Shown one piece after another: positions 1 through 10,043 of a stretch of DNA of 64,000 nucleotides. The notes under the pieces were generated by a model. That model did no database searches, was not told the DNA's origin, and saw only the letters and a list, made by a program, of their open reading frames with translations. The stretch is from contig JAUCBJ010002711.1 in assembly GCA_032718475.1 (NCBI GenBank), positions 62,001 to 126,000 on the forward strand, given 5' to 3'. Position numbers and translations under genes: made by a program. The number at the start of each line of letters is the position of its first letter. Within the stretch, counting starts at the first letter, position 1. The DNA is from Nemertoderma westbladi. Its lineage: Eukaryota > Xenacoelomorpha > Nemertodermatida > Nemertodermatidae.

Positions 1-2
1 AT

Positions 3-1529
3 AACCCTAATCCCTTTATTGCAGGAAATATTTTACCTAGTGGTAGTAATTTAAATTTAAATACGGATAATCTAAATAATAATATTAATTCAAATATTCA
101 GAATAATTCAAATAATTCTAATTTAAATAATTTAAATCCCGTTTCAAATTCTAATAATTTAATTGATTCAGCAGATAATATTGGGAGTGGTGCTATTAAT
201 ATGAATGTGTCAGACGTGTATAGCCCGGCAGACGGCGGCCTGGTAGGCCACGTAGTTAGTAGGCAGGAAGTGGCAGGGTTGAGCCAACCCGACGGCGGCC
301 TGGTAGGCCACGTAGTTGGTAGGCAGGAGGTAGCGGGGTTGAGCCAACCCGAGGTGGGCCTGGTGGGCCATGCAGTAGTAGAGAGAGAGGCGGGGGTGAA
401 TAGACCCAGCAGTAGTAGAGACAGTGCGTCGACTAGAGAGGGGTGTAGAGACGAAGTAAGAGATAGTGAAGTTAGATGTGGCGAGTGGGGGGGGGGGGGG
501 GCTACAGGCGCCCCACCACATAAGATTAGCGGCGAGAGAGGGGGGGCAGAGAATGCCCCACGAGAGGGGTGTAGAAGTGTAGTAAGAGGTAGTGAAGTTA
601 GAAGTGGCGGGTGGGGGGGGGGGGCTACGAGCACCCCACCGCGAGAAGTTAGTAGCGAGAGAGGGGGGGCAGAGAGTGTCCCACAGGCGTCGGCAGATAA
701 TGCGCGGGCCGAACTAGGTAAACCGCAACACCCGGCGATGGAGAGTAGTAGGGGGATTGCGAGTATCCCCAGCGGCGTGCGATCGAGCAGAGAGAGACAG
801 GTTGACGTCGCGAGAGGGCGGACGAAGCGTCAAGCCCGATCAGAAGAGGGAAGAAGAACAGTGGAGTTTAACCGGGGGGTCGACGAGAGACCTCACGAAC
901 CGGAATACTACACAGAAAAGAGAAGAAGAGAAGATAGTAGAAAGAGTGTCGCCGCGAACGATAGGGGTGCGAGGACGGATAGCAGATTGTCGACAGTAGA
1001 GATGGAGTTAGGGAGTCAGTGGGGTGGAACTTCGGGAGATTGCCGTCGCCCCGGAGAAACGCACCGCACGCCAAGAGAGGGGTACAGGACGTACCAATGC
1101 AAAGTCGAGAACAGGAGAGGGGATCGAAGAGAAGCTTCCCGACGGAATATACCTACCGATCGAGAATACGGTAGCCGCGGGGAGGATTATTCGAGAAGAA
1201 TAAACTTCGATCCCGAGCGACACATGCAGACTGTAGGACATACTGTAGGCCTTACTGCACATACCATAGGCCATACTGAGAGAGGCTATGTAGGCGATAG
1301 GATAGCGCGGACGACGGGATTAAACCCGGAAGTCGCAGAATACATACCGGCGAGTAGGCCAGAAGCTGATAGGCCTATACTGGTACCAGTACAGCAGTAT
1401 GACTACAGCATGCAGGGACATAACATATACCCAGGGGAGGGGGGAATTATTGCGGATAGGTGTATGGGCCCCAACGTATTAACATCAACCCCAGTACCAA
1501 ACATACCGGTGGGGGGGGGGGCAGGGTGA
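3..1529 (+). CDS. gag: Gag of gag-only LTR element, copy A (partial, C-terminus missing)
   Basis: The frame is open from the window edge to 1529 and matches the minus-strand Gag of copy B, so the first Met at 201 is not the true start. The N-terminal visible part is Asn-rich. It is followed by ~20-residue repeats (GGLVGHVVGRQEVAGLSQP type, about three) and a ~43-residue tandem repeat containing Gly runs encoded by G tracts near 488-500 and 613-622. An Arg/Glu-rich hydrophilic region comes next, and the frame ends in another G tract near 1508-1519. In copy B the homologous protein begins with a coiled coil and ends with a zinc region; that end is absent here because an unrelated LTR fragment follows at about 1553. 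The role is inferred to be structural Gag. It may be inactive, since the nucleic-acid-binding end is lost. Confidence 0.65.
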   Translation, partial: NPNPFIAGNILPSGSNLNLNTDNLNNNINSNIQNNSNNSNLNNLNPVSNSNNLIDSADNIGSGAINMNVSDVYSPADGGLVGHVVSRQEVAGLSQPDGGLVGHVVGRQEVAGLSQPEVGLVGHAVVEREAGVNRPSSSRDSASTREGCRDEVRDSEVRCGEWGGGGATGAPPHKISGERGGAENAPREGCRSVVRGSEVRSGGWGGGATSTPPREVSSERGGAESVPQASADNARAELGKPQHPAMESSRGIASIPSGVRSSRERQVDVARGRTKRQARSEEGRRTVEFNRGVDERPHEPEYYTEKRRREDSRKSVAANDRGARTDSRLSTVEMELGSQWGGTSGDCRRPGETHRTPREGYRTYQCKVENRRGDRREASRRNIPTDREYGSRGEDYSRRINFDPERHMQTVGHTVGLTAHTIGHTERGYVGDRIARTTGLNPEVAEYIPASRPEADRPILVPVQQYDYSMQGHNIYPGEGGIIADRCMGPNVLTSTPVPNIPVGGGAG

Positions 1530-1552
1530 CATGATTATCCTTATTGCTACTT

Positions 1553-1735
1553 ATTACTTATTGCCTTATTGCTACTCAATCGATGCCTTTCCCCCCCCCC
1601 CCTGATTGGTTGATACCCTTGTTGGCACCCTTTGGAGTGATCCCGTTCACTCCACCTGTTCTCTCTGGGTTAGGGGTTTGGCCCCTGACCCTTGTTGTGT
1701 GGTTCTCCTTCCCATTCTCATTGGGATGGCACGAG
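1553..1735 (-). repeat. LTR fragment of the same LTR family, inverted relative to the host element
   Basis: This block matches the interior of the LTR at 63500-64000 (around 63790-63960), including the ctactcaatcgatgccttt and ggtttggcccctgaccctt segments. It reads in the opposite orientation to the plus-strand LTR at 3330-3885. It sits directly after the gag frame of copy A and replaces the expected Gag C-terminal region, so it looks like a recombination or gene-conversion scar. Exact edges are approximate. Confidence 0.6.
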
Positions 1736-2316
1736 TTGTAAGTTGTAGTAAAATACATACGTTCGGAGAAAAATAAAAATATGGAGGGGAAGCGACTGGA
1801 AGAAGTCGCCAGGCGAGAAAGGCGGAGAAAGAGTAGTGGGTAGTAGGAATGAAGCGCGTTATGTAGACGAGCATATAATATAATACATATAATAATAATA
1901 ATTATAATATTATAAAAGAACTATACAATGACTCGTATATATATATATTATACAGTATGTACCGTAGTCAAGCACAACCTTTTCCAATTAGCTACTGGGA
2001 CTGGGGACTAATTGACTAGGGCGACAGGACGGGACTTAGACGGCTTCCACTAACATGATGTACACATGTGTAGGACCCGATAAGTGTGTGGTCATTGAAC
2101 AACAGGGCGGAGTTCAGGATTTATTGTGAAAGCTCGTATCCTCCGGGATAAGAATCGTGCGGATGGGCACTACCGGGATACGAGTAGGAGGGGCACTTGG
2201 TGGGACCACAGGCGTGGAGAGCGAGGAGTACGAGAGGAGTAAGAGAGGAGTAAGAGAGATAGTGAGAGGTGGTGTGGAGATAGTATGGGAGAGAGTGTGG
2301 GCGCAATTCAAGTAGA
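1736..2316. other. Non-coding 3' region of gag-only element, copy A
   Basis: There is no supported gene here. An AT-rich patch near 1875-1960 is followed by a block at 1965-2030 whose reverse complement recurs at about 48095-48170 in copy B, which confirms it as element-internal. The remainder is purine-rich low-complexity sequence. Confidence 0.5.
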
Positions 2317-2800
2317 GCAGAGAGGGCACATAGGGTGCCAGGTAGTAGAGTTAGAGAGTTAGAGGTAGTAGAGTAGAGCAGAGAGGGCACATAGGGTGCC
2401 AGGTAGTAGAGTTAGAGAGTTAGAGGTAGTAGCGAAAAGCAGAGAGGGCACATAGGGTGCCAGGTAGTAGAGTTAGAAAGTTAGAGGTAGTAGAGAAAAG
2501 CAGAGAGGGCACATAGGGTGCCAGGTAGTAGAGTTAGAGAGTAAGAGGTAGTAGAGTAGAGCAGAGAGGGCACATAGGGTGCCAGGTAGTAGAGTTAGAG
2601 GGTTAGAGGTAGTAGAGTAGAGCAGAGAGGGCACATAGGGTGCCAGGTAGTAGAGTTAGAGGGTTAGAGGTAGTAGAGTAGAGCAGAGAGGGCACATAGG
2701 GTGCCAGGTAGTAGAGTTAGAGAGTTAGAGGTAGTAGAGTAGTAGAGAGGGCACATAGGGTGCTAGGTAGTAGAGCTAGTTAGAGAAGAGTTAAGAGAGT
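2317..2800. repeat. 61-bp tandem repeat, about 7-8 copies
   Basis: Units begin gcagagagggcacatagggt and start at 2317, 2378, 2439, 2500, 2561, 2622 and 2683, a strict 61-bp period, with a variant near 2744. The reverse complement of one unit occurs only once in copy B (around 48350-48395), so the array expanded in copy A. The repeat is purine-rich on the plus strand and has no coding content. Confidence 0.9.
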
Positions 2801-3291
2801 TAGTAGAGAGTTAGTAGGAGTTAGTTAGACTTAGTAGTTCTAGTTAGAGTTACTAGAAAGTTAGAGGCTTTAGTTAGAGCTAGAAGTAGTGAGAGAAAGC
2901 AGAGAGTAGAGTTAGTAGTTAGTAAAGTTAGATAGTTAGAGTTAGTAATTTAGATAAGATAGATAGTATGATAGCACAGGGGTAGCATTAGAGGTCAGGG
3001 CCTTAGAGAGTGGCAGAGAGAGGAGCCGTTGGCGAGAGAGTTAGAGTGCGATTCAGGTGTGGGGAGAGAGTAAGAGCGAGTTGAGTAAGAGAGCGGAGTT
3101 AGAGTGGTGAGAGTGTTGGGGAAACAAAATTGTGTGAGAGAAGCGCACGCTCGGCCCGACACGAGACACCAGAGGGTAGTGACATCATACCCATAGGGAG
3201 CGGCCTGGAAAGCCGGCTCCGAGAAAAATAATCCTACCCCACACCCGATACTGGATCGGGATCCAGCGGAATTGTAGCGCACTTTAGTTGG
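2801..3291. other. Low-complexity and conserved 3' non-coding region of gag-only element
   Basis: 2801-2990 is degenerate gttagag/tagtag sequence. From about 3120 to 3291 the sequence matches copy B (47700-47880, reverse complement), including the segment ggcctggaaagccggctc. The short open frames on both strands in this block are not supported as genes, because the similarity extends through non-frame positions and up to the LTR. Confidence 0.45.
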
Positions 3292-3329
3292 ATGCTATCT
3301 TCTCACCGGGAAGATAGCATGGGGGGGAG
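3292..3329 (+). promoter_or_regulatory. Polypurine tract preceded by a perfect hairpin
   Basis: ATGCTATCTTC and GAAGATAGCAT form an 11-bp perfect inverted repeat with a 7-base loop (3292-3320). The purine run gggggggag (3321-3329) follows and abuts the LTR start. A purine run at this place is the expected plus-strand primer of LTR elements. The same arrangement is kept in copy B (47654-47691, opposite strand). Confidence 0.8.
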
Positions 3330-3885
3330 TGTTAGCTTATCCAATTCCGCTAACATGAACCCACAAAGTAAGCCGTTAAGCAATATTGAGAGCACGAGGT
3401 TGATTACCAATCAACCTCGTGTCATCCCAGTAAATGGGGACAATAGGCCCCAAAGGAGACACACACAATAAGGGTCAGGGGCCAAACCCCTAACAGAGAG
3501 AGAACAGCAAGGGCGAAGGGAAGCACTTCAGAGGGGGGCAAAGGGTGACAAGTAGGATACCAGCCAATGGGGGGACAGCATCGACTAGGTACAGTAATAT
3601 GGCCAACTGTGCAGTATATATTACCTGTTGGTGCTTCCCTATTCAGTTAGTTTACTCAGTTAGTCCAGTAGGGTGGAACGGTGACTTCTATCACCGTCCA
3701 CGTCCGCTACCGCCATCATACTTATCTACCGGTAACCGTGCCATACTATACTATAGCCTATATATCAACTATATTATACCTTATACATATAACCGAACAT
3801 CAGAACTCTTTTACCTTTCACACACGGCGGGGACGCGTAGATAGAAAACCCAACGGATAAACCGGGATCCGTAGATCCCGTCACA
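3330..3885 (+). repeat. 3' LTR of gag-only element, copy A
   Basis: It starts TGTTAGC and ends GTCACA, giving the TG...CA ends of an LTR, and lies directly after the purine tract. The reverse complement matches the LTRs at 52915-53449 and 31197-31614/47535-47653 and, more distantly, the one at 63500-64000. Internal hairpins include GAGGTTGATT/AATCAACCTC near 3395-3420 and the terminal TGTTAGC/GCTAACA pair. The right junction with BEL pol is at 3885/3886. Confidence 0.85.
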
Positions 3886-6841
3886 AAGTCAAGGCGCTGG
3901 ATAGGGATAGAGACAGCCTAAGATTTCTGTGGTGGCCTGAAGGAGATCTCAACCAGAAACCGGTGGAGTACTGGATGACCATCCAGGCTTTTGGGATCAT
4001 ATCAAGCCCTTCAAACGTCTGCTCAGTGGTGCAGACCACTGCTGATGACAACCGGGACGCCTTCTCTAAAGAGGTGATTGACAACATCAAACGGGATATA
4101 TACATGGACGACAATTTAAAGTCCCTTCCATCACTAAAAGAAGCCAATGATGTCGCGAAAGCAACGGTAGAGTGTTTGAAAAGAGGTGGATTTCGACTGA
4201 CGAAATTCACCAGCAACTCCCGTGAGTTTCTGGAAGCGATACCGGTAGAAGACCGAGAAACGAAAGACCTAGACTTAATAAAGGACGATCTTCCAGAAAC
4301 CAAGACGATTGGCTTGAAGTGGGACACAGAAAGAGATATCCTGTTTTTTCAGCTAAAACAGCGAGATAATCCAGTTTGGACCAAACGGATTTGTTTAAGT
4401 ATCCTGAGCACTTATTTCGACCCATTGGGATTTATTAGCCCAGTTATATTGATTGCTCGGAGTTTAGTACAACAAATGTGGCTTGAAAACCACTCGTGGG
4501 ACGATCCACTCAAGGTAGAACTATTAAAGAGGTGGATGAAATGGGAAGATTCGCTACCTGCCATCGAGAACTTTATGATTTCCCGTTCATATTTTGGTCA
4601 TGTTCTCCCTACGTATTCCTATCAACTCCACGTGTTTGGAGACGCCAGCGACATTGGAATAGGTATAGTAGCATACCTGCGAGTCGAAACTCAGGATGGA
4701 ATCAAAGTTGCCTTGGTTACCTCTAAGGCATTGATTAACAACAAGTTGAAGGTTCCTCGGGCGGAGTTAAAAACGGCTCTATACGCTACAGCCATCGGCC
4801 GGAATGTAACAGATCAGAAACAGAGGAAAACTGTTTATTGGACCGACGCTTTACTCGTGTTGGAGTATATAACCAATGAAGTCTGTCAGTTCAGCGTCTT
4901 TGTTACCAACAGAGTGGCCATTATTCTTAGCCGCACAGAGATAGATCAATGGAGACATTGCCCTGGTACGATTAATCCAGCCGACATCGCCTCCAGGGGA
5001 GCAACTCCACAGGAACTGATAGATACTCTAGATTGGTTGGGTGGACCCAACTTCCTGAGCAAGGAAGAGGATGAATGGCCTCCTCACCTTACTACGGCAG
5101 AGATTAGACAAGCCAAGGGAGCGGAGAAAGTCAAAACTAAAACCCGGGCGAGTAAATCGAAGTTATTTAAACCGGTGATAGATCTATCTGTATTACATAC
5201 TTCCGGAAACGACGCTTCGGATCCACAATCCCTCGCCACAAATAAGTCTGTTGTTGAAATCAGAGATAGAGATTGGAAATCTGGAATGCCAGACGTCTCG
5301 CAAGGACTCTCACCCCTGCTGCAGAGAGCAATACATCACTATAGTTCCTGGAATCGGCTCTGCAAGGCCGTCACATATTTAAAGCGATGTTTTCATCATC
5401 ATTACTCCAGGACGAAGACTACTAGTGATACCGCTCCATTGACATCTGCGCAAGTTCATGTTATTAAAGATCTTCCCAAATATAAGATATCAGACCGGTT
5501 TCTAAAGGAGAAGATCAGTTACCAGGAGCATGAAGAAACCAATAAGCAGATACTGAGACTCCTGCAATGCTATGAGGATTCCGATAAGTATTTCCTGTTG
5601 TTGAGAAATCCACAGATGCGCTTAAGGGATCGTTTTTCTAGCACAATGATAGATGGGTTAATACGTGTTGGAGGAAGACTCACTAATGCTCCATTATTCT
5701 TTGACACTAAATTTCCCATACTCATTAGAAATCTTGAAATACAAATCAAGATGATTGTAGATGTTCACAGTAAACTTTACCATGCTGGCAGAGAACGAGT
5801 TCTTAGCGAAATCCGAACTCGCTATTATTTTTATAAACCCCGTAGAGCTCTGAACCAAGTTCTTAGGAACTGCATACCCTGTAGAAAAGCATTCAGTAGG
5901 CCTTTAACACAGCGAGAGGCAGAATTACCTAGGGAACGAGTAAGCTTCTATGAACCACCCTTTACTAATACCGGTGTGGATTTATTTGGCCCTATTGAAG
6001 TATATCGTGCTAGGACTCTAGTCAAGAGATGGTGTGTCATCTTTGTCTGCATGACTTGCAGAGCTATCCATCTCGATATGGTGAACGATCTATCTACCAA
6101 CAGCTTCGTATTAAGTTTACGCCGACAGATCGCTCACTTCGGAACTAGTAACACGATGAGATCTGATAAGGGAACGAACTTCATTGGTGCCAACAACGAA
6201 ATTCAGGCTTACGTAAAGGACTGGAACCAAAGACAGGTGGACGATCAGCTAAGGATCACAGCGTCTAGCTGGACCTTCAACGCTGCCGACGCCCCTTGGT
6301 GGGGAGGAAGTTGGGAGAGATTAATTAGAAGTGTAAAGACCGCATTTCACTTTATAGTGCCGTGTCGCGCGTATCTCACCGACGAACTTTTGCAGACGTT
6401 AATGAAGGAGGAAATCGCCGCCTATCTCAACGAGAGACCGCTTATGCCAGTCTCATCGAGTCCCGATTCCCTGGAAGCGCTAACACCCGCGCACTTCCTA
6501 CTGAAGAAACCTGTAGCCATGCTCCCACGATCAGAGATCACCGATGGAGACGAATACTGCCGTCAAACTTGGCAACTTATGCAGTTGCTATCCCGTCGTT
6601 TCGCTGACCATTTCGAAAAACATTATTTGCCCACGCTACAACTTCGAACTAAGTGGTTTGCGCAGCAAGAAAACGTCAGCGCCGGAGACATGGTGCTTAT
6701 TGTGGATTCAGACCTTCCACGTAAGCAGTGGCAGACAGGTTGTATCATTGAGACTCACATCTCGGATGATGGTTTGGTGCGCTCGGTAGAACTCTTCGTC
6801 ATGCGGCGTAACTTCAAGAAACCGGGCATAATCTTTGAGAC
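3886..6841 (+). pseudogene. pol: BEL/Pao pol fragment: RT, RNase H, integrase (copy A)
   Basis: The frame is open from 3888 through the LINE junction, so the Met at 3963 is internal. The RT palm shows the catalytic YMDDN (about 4103). RNase H-like sequence follows, then an HHCC integrase zinc finger (H-x4-H and C-x2-C near 5765-5885). The integrase core has GVDLFGP, SDKGTNF and GGSWERL, the last carrying the expected catalytic Glu. A pol C-terminal domain of DUF5641 type begins near 6660. Protease, Gag and the first part of RT are missing. The final codons continue at 10019-10043 and 11193-11305 beyond two insertions. It cannot make a functional polyprotein as it stands, although the frame itself is uninterrupted up to 6841. 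Confidence 0.9.
6831..6841 (+). repeat. LINE target site duplication, left copy
   Basis: The 11-bp word atctttgagac is repeated at 10008-10018. Copy B has a single uninterrupted version of this pol region near 43165-43175, which shows the duplication came from the LINE insertion. Confidence 0.9.
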
Positions 6842-9800
6842 TACTACTACTACTACTAGGATCGGCATGCTGCATTGCAGCTGCATTTTTAAGAATGCTG
6901 TGCCGGCTTATCAACAAAATTACACGGCCACAACTCCCTATCACCCATGACATTTGCTAGATCATCCGCATCTTTAAGGCCAGTGTCCTTTAAGATGCGT
7001 CTCAAGAAAGTCATGGGCTGTCCACCATGCTTATTCACTCCATGAGGCTGCCAAAGTACAAGATTATGCACTGGCTGGTCCTCACGGCGAAAGCAATGTC
7101 CTGCAAAGCGGAGGCGATTTTGTTCTAGTGTCAAGCTTGGGGGAACCAATGAGACACCTCCAATGTTATATAGTGTCTGGTTGGAGATGTGTGCATTGTA
7201 CTTGACACAATGTACCCGGCGTAGCATTCTTGTGAATGTGCCATCCAGAGATTTGGTGTCCTCAGCAGTTAGAGCCCAGCATGGACTCCCGTAGAGGAGT
7301 ACTGGAACTACTGTTGCTCTAAATAATCGAACCTTAAGTTTCCGATTAATTCTAGGTGACTTCCAAATCCTGGAAAGCCTATCCAAGGCTGCCCATGCCT
7401 TTCCCTTACGTATTCGAAGGTCCTCACCTGACTTCCGGATCCATGATCCCAGGTAACAGAAGTCGTCCACATGCTCAAGCATACCATCCTTTGAGCTTAT
7501 GCTCATCCGATCAGAGACTTGCTGAGGACTTTCAAAGTTAACTGTCAGAATTTTGGTCTTTCTGGAGTTAATAAAAAGACCAACACTAGAAGCAGCATGT
7601 TCTAATGGGCTGAGGAGCCGTTGGGCTCCCTCTAATGATTCTGAGAGTACTCCTAAGTCATCAGCAAAGTCTAGATCAGTTAGGTACTTGGCAGGATTTC
7701 CTCGACTTCTGGAGCCAGTAGGTGGAGTTATCATCACCCCATCATCATTATGATGATCTAAGGACATGCGTAGAACATAGTCAACCACAATAATGAACAA
7801 GAATGGTGCAAGTGTGTCTCCTTGGAGGACGCCCCATAACACTTCAAATGGTTCTGTGTCACCGTCAACAGTAGACACAAATGTTGTCGAACCATCGTAT
7901 ACTGATCTGATTGCTGCAATAATTTCATCAGGAATCCCATATAATGAAAGTATGCTGAACATACGTGAGCGAGAGACTGAATCAAAGGCCTTGAAGAAGT
8001 CAACAAAGATAACAGCCAGATGCCTGTCTTTCTTTTTTGATAACTCTTCAATTATCCTTCTAAGTGCCAAAATGGGCTCCATGGTCCCACGACCTTTACG
8101 GAACCCATTCTGATTTCCACGTAGCAGTCTCTCAATTGGATTCCTGATGCGATTTAATAGAATTCTATTGTATAGTTTTGCAGCAATCGAGATCAATGAG
8201 ATTCCCCGAAAAGAACCATAGAGTGTTAGGTTGCCCTTCTTGGGAACTGGCACCAACTTATTTGTTTTCATTTCTTGTGGGACTCTTGTTGTACGGTACA
8301 TGTCTACTATGATGGGATAGATGAGCTTTAAACACTCAGGTATTTTAAAGACCTCAGGGGGAACACCATCTACTCCACTGGCACGATTGGTCTTAATGCT
8401 CTTTGCAGCAGCCTTCACTTCTGCAAAGGAGATATCGCCAATGGGAATATCTGGGAGTACAGACTCAGACACTTTTACTTCTATAAAGTTATCAGGCAAT
8501 ACCCTTTCATTATTGAGGAGCTTTTCAAAGTGGGCTTTCCAACCATTGAGGCGATCGGCTGGTGATTCAGCCTTAACCTTGGTGGTTGGTTGGCTTTTCC
8601 GCCCACTAAGCAGATTGATCGATTTCCATGCCTGGGATGATTGCCTGCTGTCGTCAGCATCATTGATGGCATCAACCTGTTGGTTTATTAGCTCCTGTAG
8701 ATTAACAGAGTACTGCCTGTCCAGGGACCTAGATGCAGCCTTAACTGCATTCTTGGCCGCTGTAGTCTGTTTGAGTCGGGACTCTTTCTGCGCCTTATGA
8801 AGGTCATTTCGGCACTTCTGAATTTTGTTGTCAGTCCAGGGGGCCCTTTTCCTGTTTCGAGGGTACACAGGAACTGTTTCTGCAGCTGCTAACTTAACTG
8901 CTTCTGTAAAGGCAGTATAGCCCTCACAGTGATCTGCCGCCTCAGAGGCAAGAGCCTCATACCTGTTGCTCAGCTGTAGTATGAAGCTGGATCTCACACT
9001 TGGCTGTTGCAACAGAGAGGACCAGTCATGCCGTGGCAAGGCAGATTTCGTTGTTCTGCTAGCACGCAGACTAAGTCTTACCTTGGCCACAATAAGGCGG
9101 TGATCACTGGAGAAGGGTCGAAGTGTAAATGCATTACAGTCTTGTATAGAGCTCCTGTATTTCCTACGAAACAGAATATGGTCTATCTGGGACTTGTGAC
9201 CACTGGGTCCACTATGAGTCCATAGCTTTCCAGTTCGCTTCTTGAACTGGGTTCCAGCCGAAAACAATCCATTTCCAGAGATAAAATCCTGAAGATGGAC
9301 AGAATTTCGGTTAACACTATTGCTATAGACCCAGGGCGATGTAGGTGATTGATGCAGACTTGCATTAAAGTCTCCCAGGAATGTTAAGAATGCATGCTGA
9401 TCCACTCCATCAGTTGCTGCTTGTAGATTGTGGTAGAAATTTTCCACCTCCTCTACAGGGGCAACACTAGTTGGAGAGTAGCACACAATCAGAACCACCT
9501 TAGGAAACTTCTTAGCCAGTCTTCCAGAACATGAGAAGTGGCAACGGATGATGCGGTTAGAGATTTGGTCTATTTTGTCCAATGCTGCATGTGCAGTTGG
9601 ATTCATCAATAGACCAATTCCACCATTGCCACTATCATCTGCTGACGCGAGGGCGAGTCGCCAACCGCCCCCCATGTCCTTAATCAGAACCTCATCAGTC
9701 TGTCCAGTCTGCATTCGGTGCTCTTGAACACCCACTGCGCTAAGAGAAAGCTTATCTGCCAAGGCAGTCAGCTCACCTTGTCGCATTGGGGACCCGAGTG

Positions 9801-10007
9801 TTAGGGTGTTTACTGAGGCTAGTCTAGTGACTTGCCTCAGATTCACCAATGGCTTTGTTGGTCGGGGTGGAACATGAGAATAGCCTCCAACTCCAGAATC
9901 CCTCTCCCCATCACTATCTGGCCTCCCTGGTGACCCAGGGTTTGGGCCAGAAAGGTCATCAGAAAAGGGACTCAAAGAATTGTTGGCTGCTCTCTCTCCA
10001 GACCTCC
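6842..10007 (-). mobile_element. Near-complete non-LTR retrotransposon (RTE-like LINE)
   Basis: The insert is 3166 bp, bounded by the 11-bp duplication atctttgagac. On its own strand it has a ~32-base leader, one 1028-codon frame and a short 3' end of trinucleotide repeats ((TAG)n, seen as ctactactact at 6842-6858). A compact single-ORF element with a simple-repeat tail and a longish target duplication resembles RTE-clade LINEs; the clade assignment is inference. It interrupts pol of BEL copy A. Decayed relatives lie at 58375-59505 and 59675-59778. Confidence 0.88.
6889..9975 (-). CDS. LINE ORF: apurinic-like endonuclease plus reverse transcriptase, intact
   Basis: The 1028-residue protein has no internal stop. 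An N-terminal, Pro/Asp-rich ~45 residues precede an endonuclease/exonuclease/phosphatase-type domain, with VGVQEHR, LGDFNASL and SDHRLIVA motifs across roughly residues 50-300. A basic linker follows. The RT domain (about 540-830) shows VPVPKKGN, the NGFRKGR region, IFVDFFKAFDSV, LQGDTLAPFLF and the catalytic DFADDLG. The C-terminal part has the LRFAGHC...R...P..NLVLWQPHG pattern found at the end of many LINE proteins. It nicks target DNA and copies element RNA in place. The Met at 9975 is the first one available inside the insertion. An intact frame and clean target duplication suggest a fairly recent insertion; activity is not shown. Confidence 0.9.
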   Translation of the reverse strand: MSPFSDDLSGPNPGSPGRPDSDGERDSGVGGYSHVPPRPTKPLVNLRQVTRLASVNTLTLGSPMRQGELTALADKLSLSAVGVQEHRMQTGQTDEVLIKDMGGGWRLALASADDSGNGGIGLLMNPTAHAALDKIDQISNRIIRCHFSCSGRLAKKFPKVVLIVCYSPTSVAPVEEVENFYHNLQAATDGVDQHAFLTFLGDFNASLHQSPTSPWVYSNSVNRNSVHLQDFISGNGLFSAGTQFKKRTGKLWTHSGPSGHKSQIDHILFRRKYRSSIQDCNAFTLRPFSSDHRLIVAKVRLSLRASRTTKSALPRHDWSSLLQQPSVRSSFILQLSNRYEALASEAADHCEGYTAFTEAVKLAAAETVPVYPRNRKRAPWTDNKIQKCRNDLHKAQKESRLKQTTAAKNAVKAASRSLDRQYSVNLQELINQQVDAINDADDSRQSSQAWKSINLLSGRKSQPTTKVKAESPADRLNGWKAHFEKLLNNERVLPDNFIEVKVSESVLPDIPIGDISFAEVKAAAKSIKTNRASGVDGVPPEVFKIPECLKLIYPIIVDMYRTTRVPQEMKTNKLVPVPKKGNLTLYGSFRGISLISIAAKLYNRILLNRIRNPIERLLRGNQNGFRKGRGTMEPILALRRIIEELSKKKDRHLAVIFVDFFKAFDSVSRSRMFSILSLYGIPDEIIAAIRSVYDGSTTFVSTVDGDTEPFEVLWGVLQGDTLAPFLFIIVVDYVLRMSLDHHNDDGVMITPPTGSRSRGNPAKYLTDLDFADDLGVLSESLEGAQRLLSPLEHAASSVGLFINSRKTKILTVNFESPQQVSDRMSISSKDGMLEHVDDFCYLGSWIRKSGEDLRIRKGKAWAALDRLSRIWKSPRINRKLKVRLFRATVVPVLLYGSPCWALTAEDTKSLDGTFTRMLRRVHCVKYNAHISNQTLYNIGGVSLVPPSLTLEQNRLRFAGHCFRREDQPVHNLVLWQPHGVNKHGGQPMTFLRRILKDTGLKDADDLANVMGDRELWPCNFVDKPAQHS

Positions 10008-10018
10008 ATCTTTGAGAC
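10008..10018 (+). repeat. LINE target site duplication, right copy
   Basis: atctttgagac, identical to 6831-6841. BEL pol resumes immediately after it at 10019 (gcaacagctcaaccgccca, compare copy B near 43175). Confidence 0.9.
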
Positions 10019-10043
10019 GCAACAGCTCAACCGCCCAGTTGGT

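Larger units (their letters stand above)
1..3885 (+). mobile_element. Gag-only LTR retrotransposon, copy A (5' part outside window)
   Basis: The stretch is a plus-strand relative of the minus-strand element at 31197-53449. It has a gag reading frame, a long non-coding 3' region with short tandem repeats, a purine tract at 3321-3329 and a terminal LTR at 3330-3885. No protease, RT or integrase frame is present, which makes it a non-autonomous element. The base after the LTR (3886) is BEL/Pao pol sequence, so this element lies inside BEL copy A, whose 5' half should be to the left of the window. The target duplication cannot be checked because the left end is missing. Confidence 0.8.

Noticed and set aside
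98-634. 178-codon minus-strand frame opposite gag
   Set aside because: Antisense shadow of the repetitive G-rich gag region; low-complexity Pro/Leu product.
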